50,931 nt of DNA from Candidatus Martarchaeota archaeon (lineage in GTDB: Archaea > Micrarchaeota > Micrarchaeia > Micrarchaeales > Micrarchaeaceae): assembly GCA_023485545.1 (NCBI GenBank), contig JAMCZI010000032.1, positions 1 through 50,931 on the forward strand, given 5' to 3'. The translations under genes and the position numbers were made by a program. The notes under the pieces are model-generated. The model ran no database searches and was not told the DNA's origin. It was given only the letters and a program-made list of their open reading frames with translations. Shown one piece after another: positions 1-7,707 of this stretch (its first letter is position 1; every line of letters begins with the position of its first letter).

Positions 1-19
1 CATACTGTATTTTTGCTTT

Positions 20-30
20 GTTTAAAAAGG
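20..30 (+). promoter_or_regulatory. TATA-like element of the proteasome/exosome operon
   Basis: An AT-rich stretch (tttaaaaagg) about 45-55 nt before the psmA ATG resembles an archaeal TATA box. A short leader would then carry the GGTGA at 64-68. Nothing else is recognised in bases 1-74. Position is inferred from spacing only. Confidence 0.4.
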
Positions 31-74
31 CTAGTGCTTTGGCTTTTTCATTACGATTGAAATGGTGAATATAT

Positions 75-779
75 ATGTACCCAAATAGCATACAGGCTTA
101 TGACAGAGGGGTTATGTTCAGCCCCGACGGGAGACTTTTTCAGGTTGAATACGCTAAAGAGGCAGTAAGGAAGGGCGCCACATCTATCGGTATAGTTGCA
201 AAGGAGGGCGTCGCGCTAATAGCCCACAAAAACGTGAACGAGCCACTTGCGATAGCTGACACAGTGCAAAAGATATTCAGGGTTGATTCTTACATAGGAG
301 CGACCTATAGCGGCCTTGTCTCTGACGGCCTCAGGGTTACAAGCATGATGAGGTCTAAGACACAGACGCACAGGATGATATACGATGAAACAGAGTCTGT
401 TGAGAGCGTTGCCAGGGAAATATCTGAGGAGATGCAGCAGGCTACGCAGTACGGAGGCATAAGGCCATACGCCATATCGCTTCTGATAGGAGGGATAGAC
501 ACAGTTCCGAGGCTTTACGAGGTCGAGCCAGGAGCCTCTTTCCTTGGATACAAGGCTGACGCGATAGGCAGCGGAAGGAAGATTGCGCAGGAGGTCCTTC
601 TCAAGGAGTACAAAGACGAGATGGACATAGACGACGCGATCTCTCTTGGCGTGAAGATAATAAAGAAGGTGGCTGAGAACGGGCTGGCGTGCGGCGCGGA
701 ATGCCTTGACGTTGCAACCATAGAGAAGAAGAAGGGATACGTCGCCCTAACGCAGGACAAGATAAAGAAATACCTTTGA
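75..779 (+). CDS. psmA: Proteasome alpha subunit
   Basis: Alpha-ring subunit of the archaeal 20S proteasome, which gates substrate entry into the cytosolic protease core. The 234-residue length is normal. The N-terminus has the alpha signature (YDRGVMFSPDGRLFQVEYAKEA, residues about 9-30), which forms the gating H0 helix and the alpha family motif; a Ntn-hydrolase sandwich follows (SIGIVAKEGVALIAHK). ATG 75 is preceded by GGTGA 6 nt upstream. It heads the conserved archaeal proteasome-exosome-ribosome superoperon; SBDS follows 12 nt after its stop. Function is established for the family. Confidence 0.97.
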   Translation: MYPNSIQAYDRGVMFSPDGRLFQVEYAKEAVRKGATSIGIVAKEGVALIAHKNVNEPLAIADTVQKIFRVDSYIGATYSGLVSDGLRVTSMMRSKTQTHRMIYDETESVESVAREISEEMQQATQYGGIRPYAISLLIGGIDTVPRLYEVEPGASFLGYKADAIGSGRKIAQEVLLKEYKDEMDIDDAISLGVKIIKKVAENGLACGAECLDVATIEKKKGYVALTQDKIKKYL

Positions 780-791
780 ACGGTAGTTTTG

Positions 792-1478
792 ATGGGAAAG
801 ACAGTAGTTATCAGGTACAAGCACAACGGCGAAAATTTCGAGCTTCTTGCTGACGCAGACATGGCTTACGAATACGTTATCGGAAAGAGGGCTGACGCGC
901 TCTCCGTCCTCCAGACAGAGGAAGTTTTCAAAGACGCGAAGAAGGGAGAGAGGCAGAGCGAGGAGAAGATAAAGAAGTCGTTCGGCACAACAGACCTGAA
1001 AGAAGTTGTAGAGCACATACTGAAAAACGGCGAAGTGCCGATAACCACCGAACAAAAAAACAAGATGATAGAGGAGAAGAGGAAGCAGATAATAAGCCTC
1101 ATAGCTAGCAACTCGATAGACCCGAGGACCAATGCGCCAAACCCGCCGCTCAGGATAGAGAACGCGATGAACGAGGCAAAGATAGGGATAGATCCGTTCA
1201 AGAGCGCAAACGACCAGCTCAACGTCATAGTGGCGAAGCTGAGCGCATACCTGCCGCTCAAGTTCTCCCTGGCAAAGATACAGGTGACGATCCCTGCTGA
1301 CGCGGCCAACAGGTCGTACGGCACACTTAAGCACTACGGCATAAAGAAGGAGGAGTGGCTCGCTGATGGGAGTCTTAGGGTGCTTGTTGAGATACCTGCA
1401 GGAATGCAGACCGAGCTTTTCGACAAGGTGAACAAGCTGACGCAGGGCAGGGCAGAAACGAAGATAGTGGAGCAGTGA
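792..1478 (+). CDS. SBDS/Sdo1 ribosome maturation protein
   Basis: Archaeal member of the SBDS family, whose eukaryotic homologue acts in the final maturation of the large ribosomal subunit. About 228 residues, the usual length, with the N-terminal FYSH domain, a central helical domain (around [21 protein letters not shown]) and a C-terminal ferredoxin-like domain. The ORF track starts one codon earlier at TTG 789; ATG 792 is preferred, although the upstream context (cggtag) is a weak ribosome site. SBDS between psmA and rrp4 is the canonical archaeal order. Confidence 0.95.
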   Translation: MGKTVVIRYKHNGENFELLADADMAYEYVIGKRADALSVLQTEEVFKDAKKGERQSEEKIKKSFGTTDLKEVVEHILKNGEVPITTEQKNKMIEEKRKQIISLIASNSIDPRTNAPNPPLRIENAMNEAKIGIDPFKSANDQLNVIVAKLSAYLPLKFSLAKIQVTIPADAANRSYGTLKHYGIKKEEWLADGSLRVLVEIPAGMQTELFDKVNKLTQGRAETKIVEQ

Positions 1479-1482
1479 ATTC

Positions 1483-2094
1483 ATGAGAGAGATACTTTTT
1501 CCAGGGGATGTGATTTCCGATAGGCCGATAAGGATGCCTAACGCGACAATAGCCAACGGCGTGACTGTCGCAACGACTCTTGCGATGAAGGAGAGCGGCA
1601 AGGACCACATCGTGCCACTGACAGGCCCGTGGGTGCCCAAGGCTGGCGACCCGGTGATAGGCATTGTGAGCGCAACGCGAGGCAACATGAGCGAGGTAGA
1701 CCTTTCCTTCTTCGGAAGGGGGCTCATACTCTACAGCAAGGACTCGAGGGACAGCAAGTTCGCTCCAGGAGCGGCAGTGGAAGCAACCGTCAAGAATGTT
1801 GAGAACAGGAAGGACGTCATACTCGCCTTTCCGACCCCTCTCGAGGGAGGAATAATAGTTAACGTAAAACCAACAAAAGTTCCAAGGATCATAGGCAAGG
1901 CTAACACGATGATAGACCAGATAGCGAAGCTCACCAGGTGCAAGATAGCAGTAGGAAGGAACGGAATGATATGGATTGACGGAGGGAACGTCGCACTGGC
2001 AATCGCAGCAATAACCAAGGTTGAGAGGGAGGCACATACGCACGGCCTCACGGACAGGATAAGGGAAATGCTTGAAAAAGGTTTTATAGAGTGA
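1483..2094 (+). CDS. rrp4: Exosome RNA-binding cap subunit Rrp4
   Basis: RNA-binding cap protein of the archaeal exosome, which feeds RNA into the Rrp41-Rrp42 hexamer. The 203 residues show the N-terminal REILFPGD region, an S1-like middle (about 60-130) and a KH domain with the PRIIGKANTMIDQIAKLT core at about 130-160. The start ATG lies exactly 4 nt after the SBDS stop, and that TGA forms part of the ribosome site (cagtga-attc-ATG), which implies translational coupling. It is followed by its catalytic partners. Confidence 0.95.
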   Translation: MREILFPGDVISDRPIRMPNATIANGVTVATTLAMKESGKDHIVPLTGPWVPKAGDPVIGIVSATRGNMSEVDLSFFGRGLILYSKDSRDSKFAPGAAVEATVKNVENRKDVILAFPTPLEGGIIVNVKPTKVPRIIGKANTMIDQIAKLTRCKIAVGRNGMIWIDGGNVALAIAAITKVEREAHTHGLTDRIREMLEKGFIE

Positions 2095-2106
2095 ATTGGT
2101 GAAAAC

Positions 2107-2835
2107 ATGGCATCATTGACCAACAGGCCCGAGCTGCTGAAAGACGGCAAAAGGCTGGACGGGAGGGCTTTCAACGAACTGAGGCCCATAAAAATAGAGG
2201 CTGGGATACTGAAGAACGCGGACGGATCTGCGTACCTTGAGTGGGGCAACAACAAAGTGCTTGCCGCGATATACGGCCCGAAGGAGGCAGTGCCAAAGCA
2301 CTTTGCCGACCCTGCGAAGGCGATTATAAAGTGCAGGTACTCGATGGCGCCTTTCTCCGGTCTTTCAGACCACGGAAGAAGCGGCCCGAACAGGCGTGCG
2401 ACAGAAATCTCGAAGGTCACTAAGGAAGTTTTCGAGAACGTTGTGCTGCTTAACGAATTTCCGGGAGGGGAGATAGACATATTCATAGAGATACTGCAAA
2501 GCGATGGAGGCACAAGGGCAGCGGGGATAACCGCTGCGTCTGTAGCTCTTGCCAATGCTGGAATACACATGCGCGACATCGTTTACGCTGTTTCTGCAGG
2601 AAGGATAGGCGAGCACGTGGTCCTCGACGTCAACATGATAGAGGACAACTATTCTGATGCGGATATGCCTATGGCGATATCGCCGAGAAACGGGGATGTG
2701 CTTCTCCTGCAGATGGACGGCGGCTTCACAAGGGAGCAGCTCAATGAGGCTATGGGCATGGTGCTTGAGGCAGGAAAGACGATAAGTAAGGTACAGCGCG
2801 AGGCGCTCCAGAAGCTTTACGAAGTAGGTGAATGA
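2107..2835 (+). CDS. rrp41: Exosome catalytic subunit Rrp41
   Basis: RNase PH-fold phosphorolytic 3'-5' exoribonuclease subunit. It carries RLDGRAFNELRPIKIEAG near the N-terminus, GGTRAAGITAASVALANAG in the middle, and the acidic active-site segment EDNYSDADMP (about residue 180), as expected for the active paralogue. Length 242 matches the family. The start context is ideal for this genome (GGTGA-aaac-ATG). The gene overlaps the beginning of the rrp42 ribosome site. Confidence 0.96.
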   Translation: MASLTNRPELLKDGKRLDGRAFNELRPIKIEAGILKNADGSAYLEWGNNKVLAAIYGPKEAVPKHFADPAKAIIKCRYSMAPFSGLSDHGRSGPNRRATEISKVTKEVFENVVLLNEFPGGEIDIFIEILQSDGGTRAAGITAASVALANAGIHMRDIVYAVSAGRIGEHVVLDVNMIEDNYSDADMPMAISPRNGDVLLLQMDGGFTREQLNEAMGMVLEAGKTISKVQREALQKLYEVGE

Positions 2836-2836
2836 A

Positions 2837-3622
2837 ATGGGAGTATTGGAAACATTGAGGGGAAATTACGCTAAGGAGCTGCTTGACAAGGGCATAAGGG
2901 AAGACATGCGAGGAATGCACGACTTCAGGAAGATAGACGTGAAGAGGGGCGTGATAGAGCATGCTGAAGGATCGGCGCAGGTTGACATAGGCAACACGCG
3001 CGTTCTCGCAGGAATAAAGCTCATGGTCGACGAGCCAATGCCGGATACGCCGGACCAGGGGAACCTTGTAATGAACGCCGAGCTTCTTCCGATGGCGTCG
3101 GCAGACTATGAGACAGGACCGCCAAGCCCCGAATCTATAGAGCTTGCAAGAGTTGTAGACAGGGGGATACGCGCAGGGCCTTCCATAGACCTGCCCTCGC
3201 TGCTCATAGAGGAGGGCAAGTGCTGGACAGTCTTCGTGGACGTGTACGTGTTAAACTACGCTGGCAACCTGTTCGATGCAAGCCAGATGGCGGCCATGGC
3301 AGCGCTGCTCGACACGAAAATACCAAAATATGAAGACGGCAATGCCATCAGGGAGGAGAGCTCGGGCAAACTCAAGGTGGACAAGATAGTTGCTTCGACG
3401 ACGTTTGGCAAGATAGGAAGCGCGTTGCTGCTCGACATGAACAAGTATGAGGAGAGCGTTGCCGAATGCAGGCTCACGATAGCCACTGACGGGAGCTCCG
3501 TCAGGGCGATGCAGAAGGGCCTGAGCGGAAGTTTCTCTGTCAGGGAAGTGGATGAGATGGCAGGGATCTCATTGGAAAAGTATAAAGAACTGAAGGACAT
3601 AATAGAAAGCACTGGGGAATGA
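2837..3622 (+). CDS. rrp42: Exosome structural subunit Rrp42
   Basis: RNase PH-fold partner of Rrp41; in archaea it is catalytically inactive but completes the hexameric ring and helps bind RNA. The family N-terminus (RKIDVKRGVIEHAEGSAQVD) and the MASADYETGPPSPESIELARVVDRG region are present. The ORF track begins at GTG 2828; ATG 2837 is preferred because GGTGA lies 5 nt before it. The rrp41 stop is 1 nt upstream, so the two subunits are tightly coupled, consistent with fixed stoichiometry. Confidence 0.95.
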   Translation: MGVLETLRGNYAKELLDKGIREDMRGMHDFRKIDVKRGVIEHAEGSAQVDIGNTRVLAGIKLMVDEPMPDTPDQGNLVMNAELLPMASADYETGPPSPESIELARVVDRGIRAGPSIDLPSLLIEEGKCWTVFVDVYVLNYAGNLFDASQMAAMAALLDTKIPKYEDGNAIREESSGKLKVDKIVASTTFGKIGSALLLDMNKYEESVAECRLTIATDGSSVRAMQKGLSGSFSVREVDEMAGISLEKYKELKDIIESTGE

Positions 3623-3626
3623 TAGT

Positions 3627-3866
3627 ATGGTAAATTTCAGCGTTAAGTACGGCGCAAGGATAAGGAAGAGATATTACGCAGTGAGAAAGGAGAAGAGCTC
3701 CGTCTACAGGTGCCCATCCTGCGGAACCGATTCAGTGAGGAGGAAAGGCACTGGCATATGGGAGTGCAGGCACTGCAACAACGTTTATGCAGGAGGCGCG
3801 TACCAATTCAGCACGCCGGCAGGAGAGGCGGCAAGGAGGCTCATAGAAGGGGCCAAGAACAAGTGA
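3627..3866 (+). CDS. rpl37ae: 50S ribosomal protein L37Ae
   Basis: Small zinc-binding protein of the large ribosomal subunit (79 aa). It has the basic N-terminus (KYGARIRKRYYAVRKEK) and a C4 zinc finger, CPSCGTD followed by CRHCNNVYAGGAY, exactly as in the L37Ae/eL43 family. ATG lies 4 nt after the rrp42 stop. Linkage of this gene to the exosome operon is typical of archaea. Confidence 0.96.
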   Translation: MVNFSVKYGARIRKRYYAVRKEKSSVYRCPSCGTDSVRRKGTGIWECRHCNNVYAGGAYQFSTPAGEAARRLIEGAKNK

Positions 3867-3870
3867 TTGC

Positions 3871-4230
3871 ATGGTAAACGTAGTTTTCTCGCCGATAACA
3901 GACCTTATAGTGCACGAGGTTGTCAAGATAGACCTTGAAGACCTCATAAGGGAGAGGGTCACGCCCTCTGGGAACATGCCGCTCTACTGGTGCGATGGAA
4001 TGCTTTTCAGCTTCTCGTCGATGCCGATGTCTAAGGATACAATAAAGGAGTATCTAGAGGGGAGGGTGCACTGGGCTGAGGTGCACTACACAGAGATAGG
4101 AGGCTACAAGCCGGTAGTTACCCTTGAAGACTCGCAGTATCAAGGCTCGCTGAACGTCAGGGTTATAGATACCAGCAGGTCGGAGCTGCACAAGGATTTT
4201 GTCAAATGGCTCGCCAAGAACAAGAGGTAG
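3871..4230 (+). CDS. Hypothetical protein between L37Ae and Rpb12
   Basis: A 119-residue protein I do not recognise. It has no transmembrane segment or metal motif, and looks like an alpha/beta fold with a basic C-terminus (HKDFVKWLAKNKR). It starts 4 nt after the L37Ae stop (aagtga-ttgc-ATG) and sits 13 nt before rpoP, so it is a full member of the exosome-ribosome operon. Other archaea often have KEOPS Pcc1 or prefoldin genes near this position, but I see no clear sequence match to either. A role in translation, RNA processing or transcription is a guess from position only. Confidence 0.8.
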   Translation: MVNVVFSPITDLIVHEVVKIDLEDLIRERVTPSGNMPLYWCDGMLFSFSSMPMSKDTIKEYLEGRVHWAEVHYTEIGGYKPVVTLEDSQYQGSLNVRVIDTSRSELHKDFVKWLAKNKR

Positions 4231-4243
4231 TGGTGTTATACTT

Positions 4244-4375
4244 ATGTCTTACAAATGCACGCAATGCGGGAGGAAGATACCTAAGATAGAGGGCTTTGTC
4301 AGGTGCCCCTACTGCGGCAGCAGGATACTGGTCAAGGACAGGCCGAACATTTCGAAGGAGGTATCAACGGACTGA
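4244..4375 (+). CDS. rpoP: RNA polymerase subunit P (Rpb12-like), 43 aa
   Basis: Too short for the ORF track. ATG 4244 opens a 43-codon frame beginning MSYKCTQCGRKI, with a second pair of cysteines in CPYCGSRIL, which is the zinc ribbon of archaeal RpoP/Rpb12. The length is typical. RpoP beside L37Ae is the normal archaeal arrangement, which supports the call. GGTG lies 8 nt before the ATG. The last 12 bases overlap, on the opposite strand, the end of the PRC-barrel gene. Confidence 0.92.
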   Translation: MSYKCTQCGRKIPKIEGFVRCPYCGSRILVKDRPNISKEVSTD

Positions 4376-4618
4376 GTGCTGCTCAGCCTGCGAACCGACT
4401 ATTATTGTCTGCGAGACGTTCTTGACGGCCTTGTAGCTGACGCTGTTTTTCGACAGGTAGGAAGCGCTTGGCTTAGCCTTTGCCAGGTCGTCTATCTTGA
4501 CGAGAAGGAGATCAGAAACTTCCCAGTCCTCGACGTTGAGCACTATCTCTTCGACAAAGCCGAGCTTGCGGCCGTCGTTCGTTATTATTTGCTTGCCATA
4601 AAGTTCTGAAAGCATCAT
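4364..4618 (-). CDS. PRC-barrel domain protein
   Basis: An 84-residue protein starting MLSELYGKQIITNDGRKLG, the signature of the PRC-barrel fold (small beta barrel of RimM, photosynthetic reaction centre H subunit and several archaeal proteins). One barrel fills residues about 2-60; the C-terminus is polar. Two consecutive ATGs (4618, 4615) are both possible starts. It follows the Zn-ribbon gene by 8 nt, probably in one unit with the histone, and its tail overlaps rpoP by 12 bases. The exact role is unknown. Confidence 0.85.
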   Translation of the reverse strand: MMLSELYGKQIITNDGRKLGFVEEIVLNVEDWEVSDLLLVKIDDLAKAKPSASYLSKNSVSYKAVKNVSQTIIVGSQAEQHSVR

Positions 4619-4626
4619 GAATATCC

Positions 4627-5160
4627 CTATTTTATACCAATTATCCTTTTTGATGCAAATATTCTTATTATGTACTCTCTGAGCTCATTGGAGAACTTGC
4701 CTGGATCGGTTTCAAGCTCCTTCCGTTCAGCATCGCTGAATGCCCTTAGATTCTCGCGCACCAGCTGCGACAGGTATTCGTCAGTGAGCATAAAAGCCTT
4801 GGCACCGCATGACGTGCATACGTATATCGGCATTATAGGCACGCTAGAATCGCGGTGCTCGATAAGTGTGCTCGCTGCGCACGTGGGGCATGGCTTGGAC
4901 AGCTTCACCGGAGAATATTCGCCGCCCTTTACCGGAGTGCCAAGAAGCCTTGCAGTTTCCATGGCAATTTCCTCTATGCCTTTTTTAGGATCAACCGGCT
5001 CCCTGTGCAGTATCGCGCCCTCCTTGTCAAAATATGTCCTGAGCGTGCCGCCCCCATACCTCTCTATTGTGCAGCTAGAGCTTCCGGATATGCCTGAATA
5101 GTCCAGGCGCGCAGCGTCCTTGGACAGCGATACATATACAGAATCAGATTTACTTCCCAT
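4627..5160 (-). CDS. Hypothetical zinc-ribbon protein
   Basis: 177 residues with no family I can name. A treble-clef or zinc-ribbon-like module is visible at about residues 90-120 (KPCPTCAAST ... YVCTSCGAKA, two CxxC pairs about 25 residues apart), followed by a charged helical C-terminus. The start overlaps the histone 3' end by 11 bases, and the PRC-barrel gene follows by 8 nt, so these three are probably co-transcribed. The zinc ribbon suggests nucleic-acid or protein binding; that is inference. Confidence 0.8.
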   Translation of the reverse strand: MGSKSDSVYVSLSKDAARLDYSGISGSSSCTIERYGGGTLRTYFDKEGAILHREPVDPKKGIEEIAMETARLLGTPVKGGEYSPVKLSKPCPTCAASTLIEHRDSSVPIMPIYVCTSCGAKAFMLTDEYLSQLVRENLRAFSDAERKELETDPGKFSNELREYIIRIFASKRIIGIK

Positions 5161-5389
5161 TCCCGCTCAGCCTGTATGCGTCGACGTCCTCCTCCATAAC
5201 GGTGGACCTTTTCCTCTTCTTCGCATTCTCCACCGCAAAGGTAGCTATTTCCTTTGCTTTCTCTTCAAGCAGCTTAGCTATGGCCGCAGCGGCGTCGCTG
5301 CTTACATTTACCCCTGCAGCCTTAGCGAGCTCCTTTATAACCGCGTTAGGTATCTTTGTCATCCAATCAGCACTCAAGATCTTCCTCAT
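5150..5389 (-). CDS. Archaeal histone-fold protein
   Basis: Short histone-fold protein expected to dimerise and wrap DNA. IPNAVIKELAKAAGV is alpha1, SDAAAAIAKLLEEKAKEIATFAVENAKKR the long central helix, and RSTVMEEDVDAYRL the third helix with the conserved loop. The ORF gives 79 aa; an internal ATG at residue 10 (position 5362, MTKIPNA) would give 70 aa, closer to normal archaeal histones, so the start is uncertain. A TATA-like tttaaatatatg near 5440 lies upstream on this strand. Confidence 0.88.
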   Translation of the reverse strand: MRKILSADWMTKIPNAVIKELAKAAGVNVSSDAAAAIAKLLEEKAKEIATFAVENAKKRKRSTVMEEDVDAYRLSGNGK

Positions 5390-5537
5390 AGCAATATGCA
5401 GCTCGGCAAATGCGGATCATCACAACATGCTTTCAGTTTTCATATATTTAAACGTAACTGCAGCATCGCATAAAACAGCCTACAATGAGAGACGCGGGCA
5501 AAATATTTACCTGCCGCCTATCGGTCGCAGAGAATAC

Positions 5538-5549
5538 TTTTATATATTA
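5538..5549 (+). promoter_or_regulatory. TATA element of the thioredoxin-hisS operon
   Basis: The sequence tttatatatta lies about 55 nt before the inferred thioredoxin start. Transcription beginning about 25 nt downstream would leave a short leader containing AGGTGAT. The rest of 5390-5600 is AT-rich with no gene seen; it also contains the histone promoter on the other strand. Confidence 0.5.
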
Positions 5550-5600
5550 TTACAGCATAAATTAATTGCTTGCTTTTTATTTTTGTAAATAGGTGATAAA

Positions 5601-5924
5601 ATAGCAGTTGTAGACGTAAACGAAGACAAATTCGAGGAAGAAGTGCTGAAGTCGAAGACGCCTGTTGTTGTAGACATCTGGGCAACGTGGTGCGGACCGT
5701 GCAGAATGTATTCGCCAATAATAGAAGAGGCGTCCAAGGACTACGAAGGGAAGATAAAGTTCGTAAAGATCGATGCGGACGCCAACCAGAAGATAGACGA
5801 GAAATACGGAATAATGAGCATACCGACTACACTTCTTATAAAAGATGGGAAGCTTAAGGCGATGCAGGTAGGCGCGGTGCCAAAAGCGGTCCTGAAGAAA
5901 TGGATAGACAGCAACATAGGGTGA
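5601..5924 (+). CDS. Thioredoxin, apparent ATA start
   Basis: Cytosolic protein-disulfide reductase. WCGPC is followed by the thioredoxin fold, including the cis-proline segment SIPTTLLIKDGK. The ORF track starts at GTG 5643, which would place WCGPC at residue 16 and delete the first beta strand. Reading the frame upstream adds AVVDVNEDKFEEEVLK, the normal first strand and helix, and puts the motif at residue 30, but there is no ATG, GTG or TTG before the stop at 5586. An AGGTGA at 5591-5596 is followed by taaa and then ATA at 5601, matching this genome's usual spacing, so ATA is my chosen start. hisS follows 6 nt later. Confidence 0.88.
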   Translation: MAVVDVNEDKFEEEVLKSKTPVVVDIWATWCGPCRMYSPIIEEASKDYEGKIKFVKIDADANQKIDEKYGIMSIPTTLLIKDGKLKAMQVGAVPKAVLKKWIDSNIG

Positions 5925-5930
5925 AATTCG

Positions 5931-7193
5931 ATGGACCTTAACCCCCCGAAGGGCTTCAGGGATCTTATGCCCAATGAAGCCCTGATGGTGGAGGAGGTGT
6001 CCGGCAAGATCGCCGAGGTCTTCAGGCTGTTTGGCTTCTGCACGATAGACACCCCTATGCTTGAGCGCTTGGAGATACTCAGAGCCAAAGACGCGATAGG
6101 GGAAGAAGGCAAGCTAATCTATGAGATAGACGGCGGAGAGCTTGGGCTAAGGTACGACAAGACTGTTTCTCTGGCACGTTTTTTTGCAAACAACCGCAAT
6201 CTTCCGCTTCCTTTCAAAAGGTATTCAATAGGGAAGAGCTGGAGGCGTGAGGAGCCGCAGAAGCTCAGGTACAGGGAGATAATGCAGGCCGACATAGACA
6301 TACTCGGAGGCGAGAATGTGTATGCTGATGCAGAAGTGATTGCAGCCGCATCAAAAGCTCTGGAGGCGCTTGGGCTGAAGTACATAGTCAAGATAAATGA
6401 CAGGAGGATACTCGACGCTTCTATGGAAAAATCAGGAGTTCCAAAGGAAAATAGGGGCGCGGTGCTACATGCGATAGACAAGCTCGACAAGATAGGGCTT
6501 GATGAAGTGAGCAACACCATAATAGGCATAGCTGGAAGGGAAAAGGCTGAAACGCTCCTAAGCATGCTTTCGCTTGGCGGCAGCAACGAAGAGAAATTAG
6601 GCTATGTTACAGATTCGGTTGACAAAGGAGTCGGAAAAGAATTCGGCGAACTGCTCGACCTTATATCCAACTACGGGCTGAAAGGCAAGGTTATCATGGA
6701 TTTCTCAACAGTGAGAGGCATAGACTATTACACTTCAACGGCTTTCGAATTCTGGGTTGAGCGGGAGGATATCAAAAGCACGATAGGAGGAGGGGGAAGG
6801 TACGACAGGCTCATAGGCATGTACGGCGGCAGGGAAATAAATGCAACAGGAACTGCACTCGGGATCGACAGGATACTAGACGTCCTTGAATTCTCAAAGT
6901 CAGCAAAGCACACATATGCGAGGTGCGTCGTGTGCACTATAAAACCGGCAAACTTCGCATACGCATTGAAAGTGGCGAAATCTTTTAGGGATGCAGGGAT
7001 AAAAACAGAACTGAACGTTTCAAACAGGAACATAGCAAACCAGCTCGACTACGCCAACTCGTTAAACATAAGGTTTGCGGCGATAGTGGGTGACGCAGAG
7101 CAGAAGGAGGGGATGGTGAAGGTTAGGGACATGGTAAGCGGAAGCGAATCTGTCCTTGGTATAGAAGATGCGATAGCTCTCATGAATGGGTGA
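5931..7193 (+). CDS. hisS: Histidyl-tRNA synthetase
   Basis: Class II aminoacyl-tRNA synthetase charging tRNA-His. At 420 aa it is of normal length, with the N-terminal PKGFRDLMP, motif 2 (FKRYSIGKSWRREEPQKLRYRE), the histidine-binding HisA motif (RGIDYYTSTAFEF), motif 3 (GTALGIDRIL) and a C-terminal anticodon-binding domain. GGGTGA is placed 6 nt before ATG 5931, formed by the thioredoxin stop. Its own TGA serves as the ribosome site of the next gene. Confidence 0.97.
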   Translation: MDLNPPKGFRDLMPNEALMVEEVSGKIAEVFRLFGFCTIDTPMLERLEILRAKDAIGEEGKLIYEIDGGELGLRYDKTVSLARFFANNRNLPLPFKRYSIGKSWRREEPQKLRYREIMQADIDILGGENVYADAEVIAAASKALEALGLKYIVKINDRRILDASMEKSGVPKENRGAVLHAIDKLDKIGLDEVSNTIIGIAGREKAETLLSMLSLGGSNEEKLGYVTDSVDKGVGKEFGELLDLISNYGLKGKVIMDFSTVRGIDYYTSTAFEFWVEREDIKSTIGGGGRYDRLIGMYGGREINATGTALGIDRILDVLEFSKSAKHTYARCVVCTIKPANFAYALKVAKSFRDAGIKTELNVSNRNIANQLDYANSLNIRFAAIVGDAEQKEGMVKVRDMVSGSESVLGIEDAIALMNG

Positions 7194-7197
7194 ATGC

Positions 7198-7701
7198 TTG
7201 AAAAAATCAGAAGTAGACGTGGTTACTGAGGAAAGCGTGAGGAATGGGGGCTTGCTCGTCAAGATGTATTTCGACATGCAGCACAAGGAGAAAGAGAAGC
7301 TGAAGCCGCTGATGGTTGACCTGGTAAACAACAGGCTCATGAAGGAAAAAGGCGTTGTATACTGCTACGGCGCTGTCGCGGAGCCTATAGAGAACAAGGA
7401 TACTTTCATAACAAACGCGAGAGTGACTGTGCTGGTGCAGAATTTCACCGCACTGGTAAACATCGTGTTCAATTACGCCCCGGCAGGAATAGAGATAATA
7501 AAGCCAGAGAAGAGCGTGGAGTTCAAGGTCGCAGAGCTGCAGGGCATACTGATAGACCTTTCGCAGATATCTGTAGGGTACTCAAAGTACATACTTGAGA
7601 AGGTCCTAACCCCGGAGGAAAAGGAGGACATAGCAAAAAGCCTTGAGAGCAGGGCTGAGCTTGGAAAGAAAATGCTTGAGAAGAAGGGCGACGAGGAGTA
7701 G
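7198..7701 (+). CDS. Conserved-looking hypothetical protein
   Basis: 167 residues from TTG 7198; the ORF track starts at ATG 7186 inside hisS. TTG is preferred because GGGTGA, containing the hisS stop, lies exactly 4 nt before it. The protein is soluble, mixed alpha/beta with hydrophobic strands (ARVTVLVQNFTALVNIVFNY) and ends in a highly charged helix (EEKEDIAKSLESRAELGKKMLEKKGDEE). I do not recognise the family. Position between hisS and a glycosyltransferase does not point to a clear pathway. Confidence 0.8.
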   Translation: MKKSEVDVVTEESVRNGGLLVKMYFDMQHKEKEKLKPLMVDLVNNRLMKEKGVVYCYGAVAEPIENKDTFITNARVTVLVQNFTALVNIVFNYAPAGIEIIKPEKSVEFKVAELQGILIDLSQISVGYSKYILEKVLTPEEKEDIAKSLESRAELGKKMLEKKGDEE

Positions 7702-7707
7702 GTCGGC

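Noticed and set aside
747-2579. Long minus-strand ORFs (326, 222 and 282 aa) opposite SBDS, rrp4 and rrp41
   Set aside because: They are shadows of strongly conserved plus-strand genes and have no domain-like content or ribosome sites.
5643-5645. GTG 5643 as thioredoxin start
   Set aside because: It removes the first strand and helix and leaves WCGPC at residue 16; there is no ribosome site before it.
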